Source of the DNA: Dethiothermospora halolimnae
GTDB taxonomy: Bacteria; Bacillota; Clostridia; Tissierellales; VENL01
Assembly: GCF_037577855.1 (NCBI RefSeq)
Contig: NZ_JBAKFX010000011.1
Span: forward strand, 1-64,000
Length of the DNA stretch: 64,000 nucleotides
Direction: 5' to 3'
Below are positions 1 to 9,535 of the stretch, piece by piece. Position numbers and translations under genes: made by a program. How positions within the stretch are numbered: the first letter of the stretch is position 1; every line of letters begins with the position of its first letter. The notes under the pieces were generated by a model. It was not told where the DNA came from and made no database searches. It was given only the letters and a program-made list of their open reading frames with translations.

Positions 1-203
1 GAGAACTCAACAACCCAGTTTTATTTAATTACTATAAAACAAGCCTACAGGGTAAAAAGAAGAAAGTAGCACTTGGAGCTATTATGCACAAACTTCTAAA
101 ATACATTTTTGCAATCTTAAGAGATGAGAAACCCTATGAAATAAGGGAGCCTAAACTACACTCTAAGATGTATTTAGAAAATAATTCTAGACTAATTGCA
201 TAG
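1..203 (+). mobile_element. IS110-family transposase, C-terminal fragment cut by the window edge
   Basis: The frame starting at base 3 is open to a TAG at 201-203 and gives 66 residues. It begins ELNNPVLFNYYK and continues with GKKKKVALGAIMHKLLKYI and ILRDEKPYEIR. The NPxLFxYY...GK...A...KLL.YIFAIL pattern is the C-terminal end of the IS110/IS1111 transposase (Transposase_20 region). The catalytic DEDD part would lie upstream, outside the window, so intactness cannot be judged. In many clostridia murB, rapZ and whiA follow the PHP/hprK genes; here this insertion sequence sits next to them instead. Bases 204-428 hold no gene that I recognise. Confidence 0.75.
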
Positions 204-428
204 CTTAAAAATTTCACAATTTTAAAAGCCTAAATTTGGCCATTGTTCGTGTTTTTCAAAGGTCTTTTTGTCGTGCATAAATTTAATATTAGAGAATTTA
301 AATTTTTTCACTTAAATACTCTTGACTTTTACTAGCTGGTCTACATATACTTCTTCCTCCTTAAATTCTATCAAAATCCTACATAGTTTTCCATAAGAAA
401 CCTTTCCTTATTTTAAAATATGTACTTA

Positions 429-682
429 AAAAGAACTCCTTCGAAGGAGTTCTTTTTGCCTCATGAGTATATTCAGACAAAGTAAGCAAAAATGGTAGCC
501 ATTCCCCCAGGATTTGTGAAAATATAGAATAAGGGAGAAAATCGCTTGAATTCCACTGTCTGAGCATAGCGAGTTTGGAATTCTATTTTCGACCGTTTCT
601 CTATATTTTCCAAATCTGAGGACTGGCGGACATTTTTGTTTACTTTGTCAATACTCTGAACTCCTTTGAAGGAGTTCTTTTT
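429..682. repeat. Foldback element of about 190 bp framed by two terminator-like hairpins
   Basis: Bases 465-558 and about 576-655 are imperfect reverse complements along almost their whole length: GAGTAT, ACAAAGTAA.CAAAAATG, AAAATATAGA and GAAAAT blocks recur in mirror order. The short centre is near 559-575. On each side stands a near-identical hairpin, AGAACTCCTTCGAAGGAGT type, at 429-456 and 657-680. No convincing protein is encoded. It looks like a non-autonomous foldback/MITE element. The right-hand hairpin touches the PHP gene stop and may act as its terminator. Confidence 0.6.
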
Positions 683-1430
683 AGACCAATGGAGTTTCTA
701 TACTCTCTTTAAATCTATTTTTCCCCTTTTCCTTTAAATAAGATATAAATTCCCCAGGATATAAGTTTAATATAAGTTCTTTTGGCATTTTTATTTCATT
801 AAGCATATCTATAGCCTTATCGAACTTTCCAACATCAAAAGCAATATGGGCATCACTTCCCAGCATTATTCTTACACCATGTGTTTTACATAATCTTGCA
901 ATATCCTTACAGTTTTCTAGGCTCCCAACTCTACTTTTCCCTAAAGAACTATTGTTTATTTCAATAATAGTATTTGTACTTTTAGCACCTAATACTACCT
1001 TTTCCTTATCTATTGGAAAGGCGGGGTTTCCTGGGTGAGCTATTATATCTACTTTATCATTTTCCATGGCCATTAAAAGAGCATTCGTATGTTCTTCTTT
1101 ATTTTTAGGTTCAATACATATATCATGTAATGAAGCTATAACTAAATCTAGATTTTCAAGTACATCATCACTGATATCAAGTTTTCCACTATAGTCTATT
1201 ATGTTAGCCTCAACTCCCTTTAATATATCAACTCCAAATATCTTCTCCGGTATAACTTTTTGATTAATTATATGAAATATATCCGAAGCCCCCGGCATAT
1301 TAGGTCCATGATCTGTAATACCTACTATTTTTAACCCTTTATTATTTGCCTCCCTGGCCACCTCTATTACTGTACTATATGCATGGCCACTTGCCATTGT
1401 ATGACAATGGGTATCTATAACACATTTCAT
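681..1430 (-). CDS. PHP-domain metal-dependent phosphoesterase (YcdX-like)
   Basis: The protein of 249 residues opens with IDTHCHTMASGHAYS, the first PHP metal-binding motif. It continues with GITDHGP, KGVEANI, ASLHD, IIAHPGNP and a late GSDAH motif, which together provide the multi-metal site of PHP phosphoesterases. The substrate is unknown; the fold resembles YcdX and histidinol-phosphatase-like enzymes. An ATG at 1439 overlaps the hprK stop (ATGA), but the GGGGAG Shine-Dalgarno sequence has good spacing only to the ATG at 1430. It is the last gene of the uvrC-hprK-PHP run, which suggests co-transcription. Cytoplasmic. Confidence 0.85.
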   Translation of the reverse strand: MKCVIDTHCHTMASGHAYSTVIEVAREANNKGLKIVGITDHGPNMPGASDIFHIINQKVIPEKIFGVDILKGVEANIIDYSGKLDISDDVLENLDLVIASLHDICIEPKNKEEHTNALLMAMENDKVDIIAHPGNPAFPIDKEKVVLGAKSTNTIIEINNSSLGKSRVGSLENCKDIARLCKTHGVRIMLGSDAHIAFDVGKFDKAIDMLNEIKMPKELILNLYPGEFISYLKEKGKNRFKESIETPLV

Positions 1431-1435
1431 TTTAA

Positions 1436-2347
1436 TCATCTCCCCTGTCTAAGTTTTTTATCAAGTTCTTCTGCTGCATTATATCCTAGCTGCTTTTGTC
1501 TATTATTTCTAGCAGCTACCTCTATTATCATAGCTAAATTTCTACCTGGCTTTACTGGCACCATTACTTTTGGTAATTTCGTTCCAAGTATCTCTATATA
1601 TTCTTCATCTAATCCTAACCTATCATACTCTTTTTCTTCGTTCCAATGCTCAAGTTCCACTACTAAGTCTATGGCTTCCCATCTTTTTATTGCTCCAACT
1701 CCATATAATCTCTTAATATCAATAATTCCTATTCCTCTAATTTCTATTAAGTGTCGTATGGCCTCAGGAGAAGTTCCCTTTAGTATATCCTCTTGTACCT
1801 TTTTTATTTCAACAGCATCATCGGCAACTAGTCTATGTCCTCTTTTTATTAATTCTAAAGCCGTCTCACTTTTTCCTACTCCACTTTTTCCTAGTATTAA
1901 CACACCCATACCAAATACTTCCACTAATACTCCATGGGTTGTTATCTGGGGAGCCAACAGATCATCTAAATAATTTATGAGCTTATTAATAAATTTAGTA
2001 GTAGGCATATCTACTCTTAATATAGGTCTATTATATTTCTTTGCAAATTTAATCATCTGAGAATATATTTCTAAGTTCCTAGTAACTAAGACCGCTGGTA
2101 TTGGATAACTAAATAACTTTTCAAGTCTTTCTTCCCTTTTTTCTTTACTTAATGTAGATAAATAACTCCATTCCACATTGCCTATTATTTGAATCCTTTC
2201 ATATGGAAAGTTATCAAAGTATCCTGAAAGCTGTATCCCCGGTCTATTAAGGTCACTTTTAGTAATCTCAATATCAAGATTGCTAGATTGATATATAACT
2301 TCCAGTTTTAAATCTTCTATTAGCCTATCTATTGTGACTGATTTCAT
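1436..2347 (-). CDS. hprK: HPr kinase/phosphorylase
   Basis: HprK phosphorylates and dephosphorylates Ser46 of HPr (and Crh where present), linking the PTS to catabolite control. The Walker A motif GKSGVGKS lies at residues 153-160, with the family histidine before it (THGVLVEVFG, about 138). The HprK signature EIRGIGIIDIKRLYGVGAI follows. At 303 residues it has the usual length. The start at 2347 follows GGAGG with 8-nt spacing; a longer reading to 2404 would add 19 unsupported residues. It lies 31 bp downstream of uvrC and its stop overlaps the region of the PHP start, so the three probably form one operon. Confidence 0.95.
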   Translation of the reverse strand: MKSVTIDRLIEDLKLEVIYQSSNLDIEITKSDLNRPGIQLSGYFDNFPYERIQIIGNVEWSYLSTLSKEKREERLEKLFSYPIPAVLVTRNLEIYSQMIKFAKKYNRPILRVDMPTTKFINKLINYLDDLLAPQITTHGVLVEVFGMGVLILGKSGVGKSETALELIKRGHRLVADDAVEIKKVQEDILKGTSPEAIRHLIEIRGIGIIDIKRLYGVGAIKRWEAIDLVVELEHWNEEKEYDRLGLDEEYIEILGTKLPKVMVPVKPGRNLAMIIEVAARNNRQKQLGYNAAEELDKKLRQGR

Positions 2348-2378
2348 TATATATTCCTCCACATCTATATTATAAATA

Positions 2379-4235
2379 TTATTCCCTAAAAAAGTTATAT
2401 ACACTTAAAGCAGCTTTTTTATTCATTCCATCTACATTTGATAACTCCTCAAGCTTTGCACTCTTTATATTATCCACAGATCCAAAATGTTTTAATAGTG
2501 ATTTTTTTCTCTTATCTCCTATACCTTTTATATCATCTAATATAGATTTAAACATTTTTTTATCCCTAAGACTCCTATGATAATTTATAGCAAATCTATG
2601 GGCTTCATCTTGTACCCGTGTAATAAAATTAAAACTCTTACTGTTTTTTTTAAGACTAATTTCTTTATTTTCATATATTATACCCCTGGTTCTATGGTTA
2701 TCATCTTTAACTAATCCACATATGGGAATATCAATACCAAGGGTATCCACAACTCTCTTAGCCACATTAACTTGTCCTTTACCTCCATCCATCATAATTA
2801 AATCTGGAAAAATAGAAAAACTTTCTATACCTAATTTACTTTCTTTAATAAGTTCCTTTTCCTTAAGTCCCCTATTAAACCTTCTAAATATTATTTCTTC
2901 CATACTGCCGTAGTCATTTGCACCTGTTATGGTTTTAATTTTAAATCTTCTATAATCACTTTTTTTGGGCTCTCCATCTTCAAATACAACCATAGAACCC
3001 ACTGATTCCACACCCTGTAGATTAGATATATCAAATGCTTCTATTCTTTTTGGTATATTTTCTAAAGATAGTAACTGTGATAACTCTTGTACCGCTTCCT
3101 TACTTCTTTTCATTTTTTTCTTAATTTTATCACTATATTTATCTAAAGTTTGTATAGCATTACTTCTTACCATGTTTATTAACTTGCTTTTTTCTCCCCT
3201 TTTAGGTACTTTGATATATACATTAGAACCTCTTTTTTGTGATAACCATTCAGTAATTGTATTAATATCCTCTATTTCTTCTTCTATTAAAATCTCTTTA
3301 GGTACATATGCAGAACCTAAATAAAACTGCTTTATAAATGAGCTTAAAACTTCTATTCTAGCTTGTTCATCAGTATCAGTTATCATAAAATGTTCCCTAC
3401 CTGTAACTTTACCTGACCTTATAAAAAATATTTGAACACATACTTCATTTATTCCCCTTGCCATAGCTATAACATCTTGATCTGTCATAGTTGTCGATAC
3501 TATCTTCTGTTTTTCAAGTATATGCTTTAATGAATTGACTTGATCTCTGTATCTTGCAGCACTTTCAAAATCTAAATCCTTTGAAGCTCTTTTCATTTTC
3601 TCTTCAATAATATCTAATAATTTTTCTTCTCTTCCATTTAGAAACATTATTATTTCATTTATCATTTCCATATAAACCCTTTCGTCAACATTTCCTTGAC
3701 ATGGGGCTAGACATCGCCCTATATGATAGTTTAGACAGGGTCTAACCTTCCCTATATCCTTTTCTAAATTCAATTTACAGGTCCTTATTGGGTACAGATT
3801 TCTTATTATATCTAATGTATCATTTACTGCTCCATTACTGGTATATGGTCCAAAGTATTTAGCACCATCCTTTTTTACTTTCCTAACCTTTATTACCCTA
3901 GGGTATTTCTCATTGGTTGTAACCTTTATATAGGGGTATTGCTTATCATCCCTTAAAAGAATATTATATTTCGGTTTATGTTTCTTTATTAAATTAGATT
4001 CTAATATTAATGCTTCTACCTCTGTATCAGTTATTATATACTCAAACTCATCTATATTTTTAACCATTGCATTAACTTTTGGAGTTTTATTTCTTGAAGA
4101 CTGGAAATATTGCCTTACCCTCTTTTTTAAAGATACTGCTTTTCCCACATATATAATCTGTCCCTTTTCATCCTTCATCAAATAAACCCCAGGCTTATCT
4201 GGAAGTTTCTTTAATTCTTCATCTATATTAAACAT
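2379..4235 (-). CDS. uvrC: Excinuclease ABC subunit C
   Basis: UvrC makes both incisions in nucleotide excision repair. It has an N-terminal GIY-YIG nuclease domain (GVYLMKDEKGQIIYVGKA, about residues 18-35). A cysteine cluster (RTCKLN, RPCLNYHIGRCLAPCQG) and a UVR motif near 200-235 (DFESAARYRDQV) follow. Next come the RNase H-like C-terminal nuclease (EAFDISNLQG, DLIMMDGGKGQV) and terminal helix-hairpin-helix repeats (IKGIGDKRKKSLL, VDGMNKKAAL). The full length is about 618 residues, normal for UvrC. A GTG at 4244 is in frame, but AGGGTG is best spaced to the ATG at 4235. uvrA and uvrB lie about 9 kb away across an apparent insert. Confidence 0.96.
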   Translation of the reverse strand: MFNIDEELKKLPDKPGVYLMKDEKGQIIYVGKAVSLKKRVRQYFQSSRNKTPKVNAMVKNIDEFEYIITDTEVEALILESNLIKKHKPKYNILLRDDKQYPYIKVTTNEKYPRVIKVRKVKKDGAKYFGPYTSNGAVNDTLDIIRNLYPIRTCKLNLEKDIGKVRPCLNYHIGRCLAPCQGNVDERVYMEMINEIIMFLNGREEKLLDIIEEKMKRASKDLDFESAARYRDQVNSLKHILEKQKIVSTTMTDQDVIAMARGINEVCVQIFFIRSGKVTGREHFMITDTDEQARIEVLSSFIKQFYLGSAYVPKEILIEEEIEDINTITEWLSQKRGSNVYIKVPKRGEKSKLINMVRSNAIQTLDKYSDKIKKKMKRSKEAVQELSQLLSLENIPKRIEAFDISNLQGVESVGSMVVFEDGEPKKSDYRRFKIKTITGANDYGSMEEIIFRRFNRGLKEKELIKESKLGIESFSIFPDLIMMDGGKGQVNVAKRVVDTLGIDIPICGLVKDDNHRTRGIIYENKEISLKKNSKSFNFITRVQDEAHRFAINYHRSLRDKKMFKSILDDIKGIGDKRKKSLLKHFGSVDNIKSAKLEELSNVDGMNKKAALSVYNFFRE

Positions 4236-4244
4236 AATAATCAC

Positions 4245-4602
4245 CCTTTTTTATAATTGACAATGGACAGTTGACAGTTGACAATTAAGGTAATTTTAGT
4301 CACTTTGTTCCTAAAATATATATTACAAATCAGCTTTAGCTGTCCACTGTTAAATTTCCACTATATTTTTAAAATTCCGGAGAATGAATTCTCCTCTACA
4401 GTTTCAAGACGATAGTCTCTGGATAATTCATTGGACAGGGTATGCCTTGTCCCTACATAATATAATTCTACGACCAACGGGAATAAAATCTCCTTAATTC
4501 TTCTTTCCTCTTTAAATATAATTAGCTTCGACTCCAGTCGAAGGTTTCCTTATCTATTCTTTATTCTCTATTCTTTATTCTTTAATAATAATAATATCAT
4601 AA
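4245..4602. repeat. Mosaic of intergenic repeats upstream of uvrC
   Basis: Bases 4252-4370 are a family 2 element: GACAATGGACAGTTGACAG arms, an ATTTTAG...CTAAAAT hairpin near 4290-4318 and a second hairpin AATCAGCTTTAGCTG. Bases 4376-4399 form a GAATTC hairpin and 4433-4460 a CATG hairpin. Bases 4466-4492 are a degenerate copy of the GTAAAAT-type hairpin, 4527-4545 is CTTCGACTCCAGTCGAAG, and 4556-4590 is a family 1 TATTC-rich tail. No gene is seen here. A uvrC promoter could not be picked out. Confidence 0.6.
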
Positions 4603-4631
4603 TTGAAGGTTTTTTTAAATTTGTATATAAT
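4603..4631 (+). promoter_or_regulatory. Sigma-A promoter for the membrane protein at 4672
   Basis: A -35 box TTGAAG at 4603-4608 and a consensus -10 box TATAAT at 4626-4631 are separated by exactly 17 bp. Transcription would begin near 4638 and give a leader of about 35 nt with the AAGGAGG ribosome-binding site. Confidence 0.75.
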
Positions 4632-4671
4632 ATATAAGTAAGTGCGAAACTAATGTTAAGGAGGTTAAAAA

Positions 4672-5367
4672 ATGTCTATCACCAAAAGGGTTTTAATATT
4701 TATTCTTTGTCTTTTTGCAACAATATTTTTTATGTCAGTAATATCTACCTTAGTAAGCCCCTATGTTTTTAATAATTTTTCTGCTGGTACAATAAATAAT
4801 ATTATATACCCCTTATTATTTACATTAGGATTATTCTTCTTCGGAATTTTTCAAGGATTAATAAAATACTTAGCAAACAAAAAAATTCTAGCTAAAAATA
4901 CCCTATTATTGTCTTTAAAAATCGGAGATAAACTTAATCTTACAGAAAGACTATGGTATTATTCTTTATTGCTTTTAATTTATTTTTTACCTGCAATAAG
5001 AAGCCTGTCTTTACAATACATTACCATAAGTCGTATTGTATTATTTATTATATCCGTTGCTTTATCTGAATTATTATTAAGGACATCATACAACTCAATA
5101 AAGATTCATTTCCTAAGACAGGGTTTTTTATTGAATGGATTTGATGTAAGAATTGATATTCCTTTGGAAATGGTAAACAGTCAAATGCATAATGAAACAA
5201 TCTATTATAGCTATAAAGATATAGAAGGTTATCTAATGTACCCTAATCATATAGATCTATATTTAACTGGAAATAAAGGCATAATATATTTAAATGTTGA
5301 TGATGAAACCCAAAGACAAGTCATGGGAATACTAGTTCAACAAAAAATCCCTAAAAAGAAGTTTTAG
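4672..5367 (+). CDS. Conserved membrane protein, function unknown (DUF5673-like tail)
   Basis: This protein of 231 residues has about four membrane segments in its first 140 residues (LIFILCLFATIFFMSVIST; PLLFTLGLFFFGIFQG; YYSLLLLIYFLPAI; ISRIVLFIISVAL). A soluble C-terminal part follows, with DIEGYLMYPNHIDLYLTG and a final VMGILVQQKIPKKK. The tail resembles the DUF5673 type of domain found in small clostridial membrane proteins; this is a pattern match only. The start follows TAAGGAGG. It is a monocistronic plus-strand gene with its own promoter and terminator, facing the minus-strand oligopeptide-binding genes. Confidence 0.75.
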   Translation: MSITKRVLIFILCLFATIFFMSVISTLVSPYVFNNFSAGTINNIIYPLLFTLGLFFFGIFQGLIKYLANKKILAKNTLLLSLKIGDKLNLTERLWYYSLLLLIYFLPAIRSLSLQYITISRIVLFIISVALSELLLRTSYNSIKIHFLRQGFLLNGFDVRIDIPLEMVNSQMHNETIYYSYKDIEGYLMYPNHIDLYLTGNKGIIYLNVDDETQRQVMGILVQQKIPKKKF

Positions 5368-5378
5368 TACATAACAAA

Positions 5379-5600
5379 TTGAAGGATTACGAATCCCCTA
5401 ATAACAAAATTAATAATTGGCTATCCATAAATGGATAGCCCTGTTTTATTTTAATATTCTTTATTCTCTGTCTTGAAAGAATCCGGAGAATAAATTCCCC
5501 TTTATAGTTTTAAACAACTATTTTATGAATGCCCAACCGGACAGAGCTTGCCCTGTCCCTACATATTTTTTTATCTCTCCCTTCTCCTCTCTCAACTCTC
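5379..5600. repeat. ATTACG hairpin plus GAATTC and CATG hairpins, with an intrinsic terminator
   Basis: A degenerate ATTACG hairpin lies at 5379-5401, a degenerate GAATTC hairpin (GGAGAATAAATTCCCC) near 5489-5508, and a CATG-type hairpin near 5539-5568. Pyrimidine-rich sequence follows up to the oppA-like gene end. No gene is seen. Confidence 0.55.
5419..5453 (+). terminator. Intrinsic terminator after the membrane protein gene
   Basis: The stem GGCTATCCAT/ATGGATAGCC at 5419-5440 is followed by CTGTTTTATTTT. It lies 52 bp after the stop of the plus-strand gene. Confidence 0.7.
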
Positions 5601-5609
5601 CTCTAAATA

Positions 5610-7388
5610 TTAGTGTTCCAAAATATAAGCCCACTTCTTACCACTTGTAACTTGTAGAGGTAGTCTTACTATATTTTTAACATATGGCCTCTGGAGTAGT
5701 CTTGATGCTCTATAGCTATAGGGCTGTATAGCCATTTCATCAGAAATTAATATCTTTTCTGCTTCAACCATTGCATCTATACGTTCTTTAGCATCTGTGG
5801 TATTTTTAGCTTTTTGGATTAGCTTATCATACTCGGCACTATTCCAACGGGTGTCATTATTGTTGTTTCCAGTTTCAAATAAATCCATAAACGTCATAGG
5901 ATCATTATAGTCTCCTCCCCATCCTGATGCTGTTAACTCAAAATCTCCTTTACTCATTTGATCTAACCTTACTTTCCAAGTGGCTTGATCAACTTTTATA
6001 TTAATTCCTAAGTTATCTGTCCACATCTGTTGATATACTTGGGAGTGCTTAACATAATAATCCCCTTGTCCTGTCAAGTATTTAAACTGATGACTTCTTA
6101 AATCCTCTTTAGAAACTCCCAATTCCTCTGCCGCAGCATCCATTAATGCTTCTAGGTCCTCTTCAGTAGCACCCGTAGCTACCGTCTCAAATAACTTTTC
6201 TCCAGCTATCTCACGGAAGGTTTCTCCACCATAACCTGGTATTCCCGGTGGCACCCATGCATATGCAACGGGAGACATTCCCTTAGATAAAGCTTTTGAT
6301 ATTTTCTGTTCATCTACAGCCATTCTTAAAGCCTTTCTAAAACTTGGACTATTACCATATTCACTATCCACATTTATGAATCGGTAATAACAGGATCCTC
6401 CAGTTAATAATTTAATCTCATCCTTATATTTATCAATAAATTGTGATGGAACCCCTATATAATCTAATTCTCCCGTTTCATACATACCTACTGCAGTATT
6501 CGATTCTTTAACGATAGAAAACTCCACTTTATCTAATAAAACCGATTGTGAATCCCAATACTTATCATTTTTTGATAATACAACCTTAGACCCATGTCTC
6601 CAATCAGATATATAAAATGGACCGTTATAAGCCATATAATCTGGTTCAGAGGCATATTTATCTCCATATTGTTCAACTAAATCCTTTCTTGATGGAAAGA
6701 ATGTATAATGTTGTAATTTACTTAGAAAAGCTGGGTCTGGCTTATCTAAAGTAACCTTTAATGTTTTATCATCTACTGCTTTTACACCTATTTGTTCTGG
6801 ATCGGTTATTTCACCTTTAAAATATTCCTCAGCATTTTTTATATTATACAACATAACGGCATAATCTGAAGCTAACTTGGGATCTACTGCTCTTCTCCAT
6901 GCAAACTCAAAATCTCCAGCGGTTACCGGCTCTCCATCTGACCATTGTGCTTCCCTTAAATTAAAGGTATATTCTTTACCATCTTCACTAATTTTCCAAT
7001 CTACTGCGATACCAGAATCTTCTTTAACAGTTCCCGTATGGTCAAGTCTTATTAACCCCTCTAACATATCATTAATAATAGTCCCTGATGTTGAGTCTGT
7101 ATTTAATTGGGGATCTAAACATGGAGGCTCTTCCCCTAAGTTAACTCTTAGAACTTGTTCTTCATCTAATATATCCTCAGATATGTTTTCTGTATCCGTT
7201 GTAAATTCCTCTGTACCTTCATCTGCTTCATCTTGCTCACCATCAGCTACATCATCTTGTTTATTTTCATCTTCTGTAGTTCCATCATCTTTAGCTTCAT
7301 CTTCGTCTCCTTCACCACAAGCTGCCAATGTTAAAGAAGCTACCAAAGCAAATATAAGTAGAAATATTAAAAGCTTATTTTTTTTCAT
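5610..7388 (-). CDS. Oligopeptide-binding lipoprotein (OppA family), copy 1
   Basis: This is a solute-binding protein of an oligopeptide ABC importer (SBP_bac_5 family), 592 residues. The lipoprotein signal is KLLIFLLIFALVASLTLAAC, lipidated at the cysteine. A very acidic linker rich in E, D and T follows to about residue 70. The binding domain opens with VNLGEEPPCLDPQ and contains WSDGEPVTAGDFEFAWRRAV. The C-terminus is LPLQVTSGKKWAYILEH. It is the most divergent of three tandem paralogues. No permease or ATPase gene lies in the window, so it must feed a transporter encoded elsewhere. AGGAAAGG precedes the ATG. Confidence 0.9.
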   Translation of the reverse strand: MKKNKLLIFLLIFALVASLTLAACGEGDEDEAKDDGTTEDENKQDDVADGEQDEADEGTEEFTTDTENISEDILDEEQVLRVNLGEEPPCLDPQLNTDSTSGTIINDMLEGLIRLDHTGTVKEDSGIAVDWKISEDGKEYTFNLREAQWSDGEPVTAGDFEFAWRRAVDPKLASDYAVMLYNIKNAEEYFKGEITDPEQIGVKAVDDKTLKVTLDKPDPAFLSKLQHYTFFPSRKDLVEQYGDKYASEPDYMAYNGPFYISDWRHGSKVVLSKNDKYWDSQSVLLDKVEFSIVKESNTAVGMYETGELDYIGVPSQFIDKYKDEIKLLTGGSCYYRFINVDSEYGNSPSFRKALRMAVDEQKISKALSKGMSPVAYAWVPPGIPGYGGETFREIAGEKLFETVATGATEEDLEALMDAAAEELGVSKEDLRSHQFKYLTGQGDYYVKHSQVYQQMWTDNLGINIKVDQATWKVRLDQMSKGDFELTASGWGGDYNDPMTFMDLFETGNNNNDTRWNSAEYDKLIQKAKNTTDAKERIDAMVEAEKILISDEMAIQPYSYRASRLLQRPYVKNIVRLPLQVTSGKKWAYILEH

Positions 7389-7747
7389 TAACCTTTCCTC
7401 CTTATTCTTTTTATCTTACTTTTATTAAATATTCCTTCTTCTATTAGCATTGGTTAATGTGAAATAATTTATTATTAATTAATAATGAAGTTTTTTGTTT
7501 TTATTGTATTTTTTTGAAAAAAGTTAGTGGATTACGAATCCCTCAACAACTAAACATGAACAAAGGCGCTGTTGGCACTTGTTTGTTCAGTACAGAGTAC
7601 AAAGTGCAGAGTTCAGAGTTCAGAGGGCAAAGGAAAAGCCGCAGAAGGGGTCTTCCTTTCTACGGCTTTTCTTAAATTGAAGAGATTGGGCATAGCCCAA
7701 TCTCCACCTTATCTATTCTTTATTCTCTATTATTTATTCTTTATTTC
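7389..7747. repeat. Intergenic region between oppA-like copies 1 and 2: repeats and terminator
   Basis: The first 130 bp are AT-rich leader or promoter space for copy 1, with no clear consensus promoter. An ATTACG hairpin lies at 7523-7547 and a family 3 stretch (CAAAGGCGCTGTTGGC, then GTACAAAGTGCAGAGTTCAG) at 7558-7630. A terminator follows at 7631-7672. Bases 7681-7705 form the hairpin AGATTGGGCATAGCCCAATC, and a family 1 TATTC-rich tail runs up to the stop of copy 2. No gene is seen. Confidence 0.6.
7631..7672 (-). terminator. Intrinsic terminator of oppA-like copy 2
   Basis: AAAAGCCG...CGGCTTTT forms a long stem extended by AGAA/TTCT. T-rich sequence follows on the minus strand, about 75 bp past the stop of the gene at 7748. 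Confidence 0.6.
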
Positions 7748-9535
7748 TTAGTGTTTTAAAATGTATGCCCATTTCTTACCACTTGTAACCTGAAGTGGAA
7801 GTCTTACTACATTCTTAACATATGGTCTTTCTAATAATCTACTTGTATTAAACTCATATGGATGAACAGGCATTTCATCGATTAATATCTTCTCTGCTTC
7901 TATCATTGCATCCACACGTTCTTTAGCATCAAATGTATCCATTGCTGATTGAACTAATCTATCATATTCAGCATTTCCCCATCTAGTTCTGTTTTGTGGG
8001 TTATCACTCATCATTAAATCCATAAATGTCATGGCATCGTTGTAGTCGCCAATCCATCCTGAACTAGTTGTAATCTCGAAGTCACCACTAGCTTGCTTGT
8101 CCAATCTAACTTTCCAAGTGTTTTGTTCTATTTTAACTTTAAGACCTAGATTTGATTCTAACATCTGCTGATATATCTGTACATATTTTAGAGCACTATC
8201 ACTTTGTCCTGTTATAACACTTAAACTACCGCTAATATCTTCTGTTGTAGCTCCTAACTCTTCTAATGCTTCATTATATAACTTTTCAAGGTCTTCTTTA
8301 GAGTAACCAGTACCTATATCTTTGAATAATTTATTTCCTGCTATTTCACGGAAAGTCTTACCATCATATCCCGCTATTCCAGTTGGTACCCATGCATAGG
8401 CAGCTGTTGATAATCCCTTATCCATAGTTTCATATATCTTTGTTTGATCTATTGCCCTTGCAAGTGCATTCCTTAACTTCTTGTTCTTTAGGTATTTATT
8501 TTCAGTATTAAATGTTCTATAAACACTAAATGCCTGTGGTACAAGTTGTAATTCATCAATATACTTATCTATAAACTGCTGTGGTACTCCTATATAATCA
8601 AGTTCTCCTGTTTCATACATTCCTACAATTGAGTTTGAGTTTTTAATTATATGGAAATTAATTTTTTCTAATATAACTGAATCCGCATCCCAATACTCTG
8701 GGTTCTTCTCAAGAACTAATTTAGATTCATGTTTCCACTCTGCGACTTTAAATGGTCCATTTGATGGAACTAAGTCTGCTTCTGATGCATATTTGTCTCC
8801 TAATTCTTCAACCTTATCTTTTCTTGATGGGAAGAAAGTACTATGTTGTAATTTACTTAAGAATGTTGGATTCGGCTTTGCTAATGTAACTTCTAAAGTA
8901 TAATCATCTAAAGCTTTAACTCCTATTTGAGATGGATCAGTTATTTCTCCTTTATAGAAGGCTTCAGCATTCTCAATATCATATGTCATAAATGCATAAT
9001 CTGAAGCTAATTCTGGTTCCATTATTCTCTTCCATGAATATTCAAAGTCATGGGCAGTTACTGGAGTACCATCTGACCAGTTAGACTCTCTTAATTTAAA
9101 AGTATAAACAGTTTTATCATCACTTAATGTCCAGTCTGTTGCTAAACCTGAACCTTTTTTAACTTCACCAGTATGGTCCATTCTAATTAGACCTTCTAGT
9201 GTATCATTAAGTATAGTACTTGAAGTACCATCTGTACTTACCTGTGGGTCTAAACAAGGTGGCTCTTCTCCTAAGTTAACACTCAAAACTTGTTTTTCAT
9301 CTAATATATCCTTAGGTAAGCTTGCTGTATCAGTTGTTTTTCCCTCTGCTGCTTTAGCTGTATCATCTTTCTTATCTTCATCTTTTTTGTCATTATCATT
9401 GTTTTCATCACTATTTGCCGCTGGTTTATCTGTATCTGTATTATCTACTTCCTCATCACTTCCACATCCAGCCAACGTTAACGAAGTTGCAAGTACAAAA
9501 ACTAATAATAATACTATCCATTTATTTTTATTCAT
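7748..9535 (-). CDS. Oligopeptide-binding lipoprotein (OppA family), copy 2
   Basis: This 595-residue paralogue has the lipobox ATSLTLAGC and a long D/N/K-rich linker to about residue 75. The binding core shares VNLGEEPPCLDPQ, WSDGTPVTAHDFEYSWKRI and the YETGELDYIGVPQQFIDKY segment with its neighbours. By eye it is much closer to copy 3 than to copy 1. It has its own promoter (9704-9732) and terminator, so the copies can be expressed independently. It would act on the outer face of the membrane as a peptide receptor; its ligand range is unknown. Confidence 0.9.
   Translation of the reverse strand: MNKNKWIVLLLVFVLATSLTLAGCGSDEEVDNTDTDKPAANSDENNDNDKKDEDKKDDTAKAAEGKTTDTASLPKDILDEKQVLSVNLGEEPPCLDPQVSTDGTSSTILNDTLEGLIRMDHTGEVKKGSGLATDWTLSDDKTVYTFKLRESNWSDGTPVTAHDFEYSWKRIMEPELASDYAFMTYDIENAEAFYKGEITDPSQIGVKALDDYTLEVTLAKPNPTFLSKLQHSTFFPSRKDKVEELGDKYASEADLVPSNGPFKVAEWKHESKLVLEKNPEYWDADSVILEKINFHIIKNSNSIVGMYETGELDYIGVPQQFIDKYIDELQLVPQAFSVYRTFNTENKYLKNKKLRNALARAIDQTKIYETMDKGLSTAAYAWVPTGIAGYDGKTFREIAGNKLFKDIGTGYSKEDLEKLYNEALEELGATTEDISGSLSVITGQSDSALKYVQIYQQMLESNLGLKVKIEQNTWKVRLDKQASGDFEITTSSGWIGDYNDAMTFMDLMMSDNPQNRTRWGNAEYDRLVQSAMDTFDAKERVDAMIEAEKILIDEMPVHPYEFNTSRLLERPYVKNVVRLPLQVTSGKKWAYILKH

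Noticed and set aside
379..567. 62-codon frame on the minus strand
   Set aside because: It lies within one arm of the foldback element and has no ribosome-binding site or family resemblance.
1383..1973. Long plus-strand open frame of 196 codons
   Set aside because: It lies antisense to hprK and the PHP gene, has a Ser/Pro/Leu-rich composition typical of shadow frames, and no ribosome-binding site.
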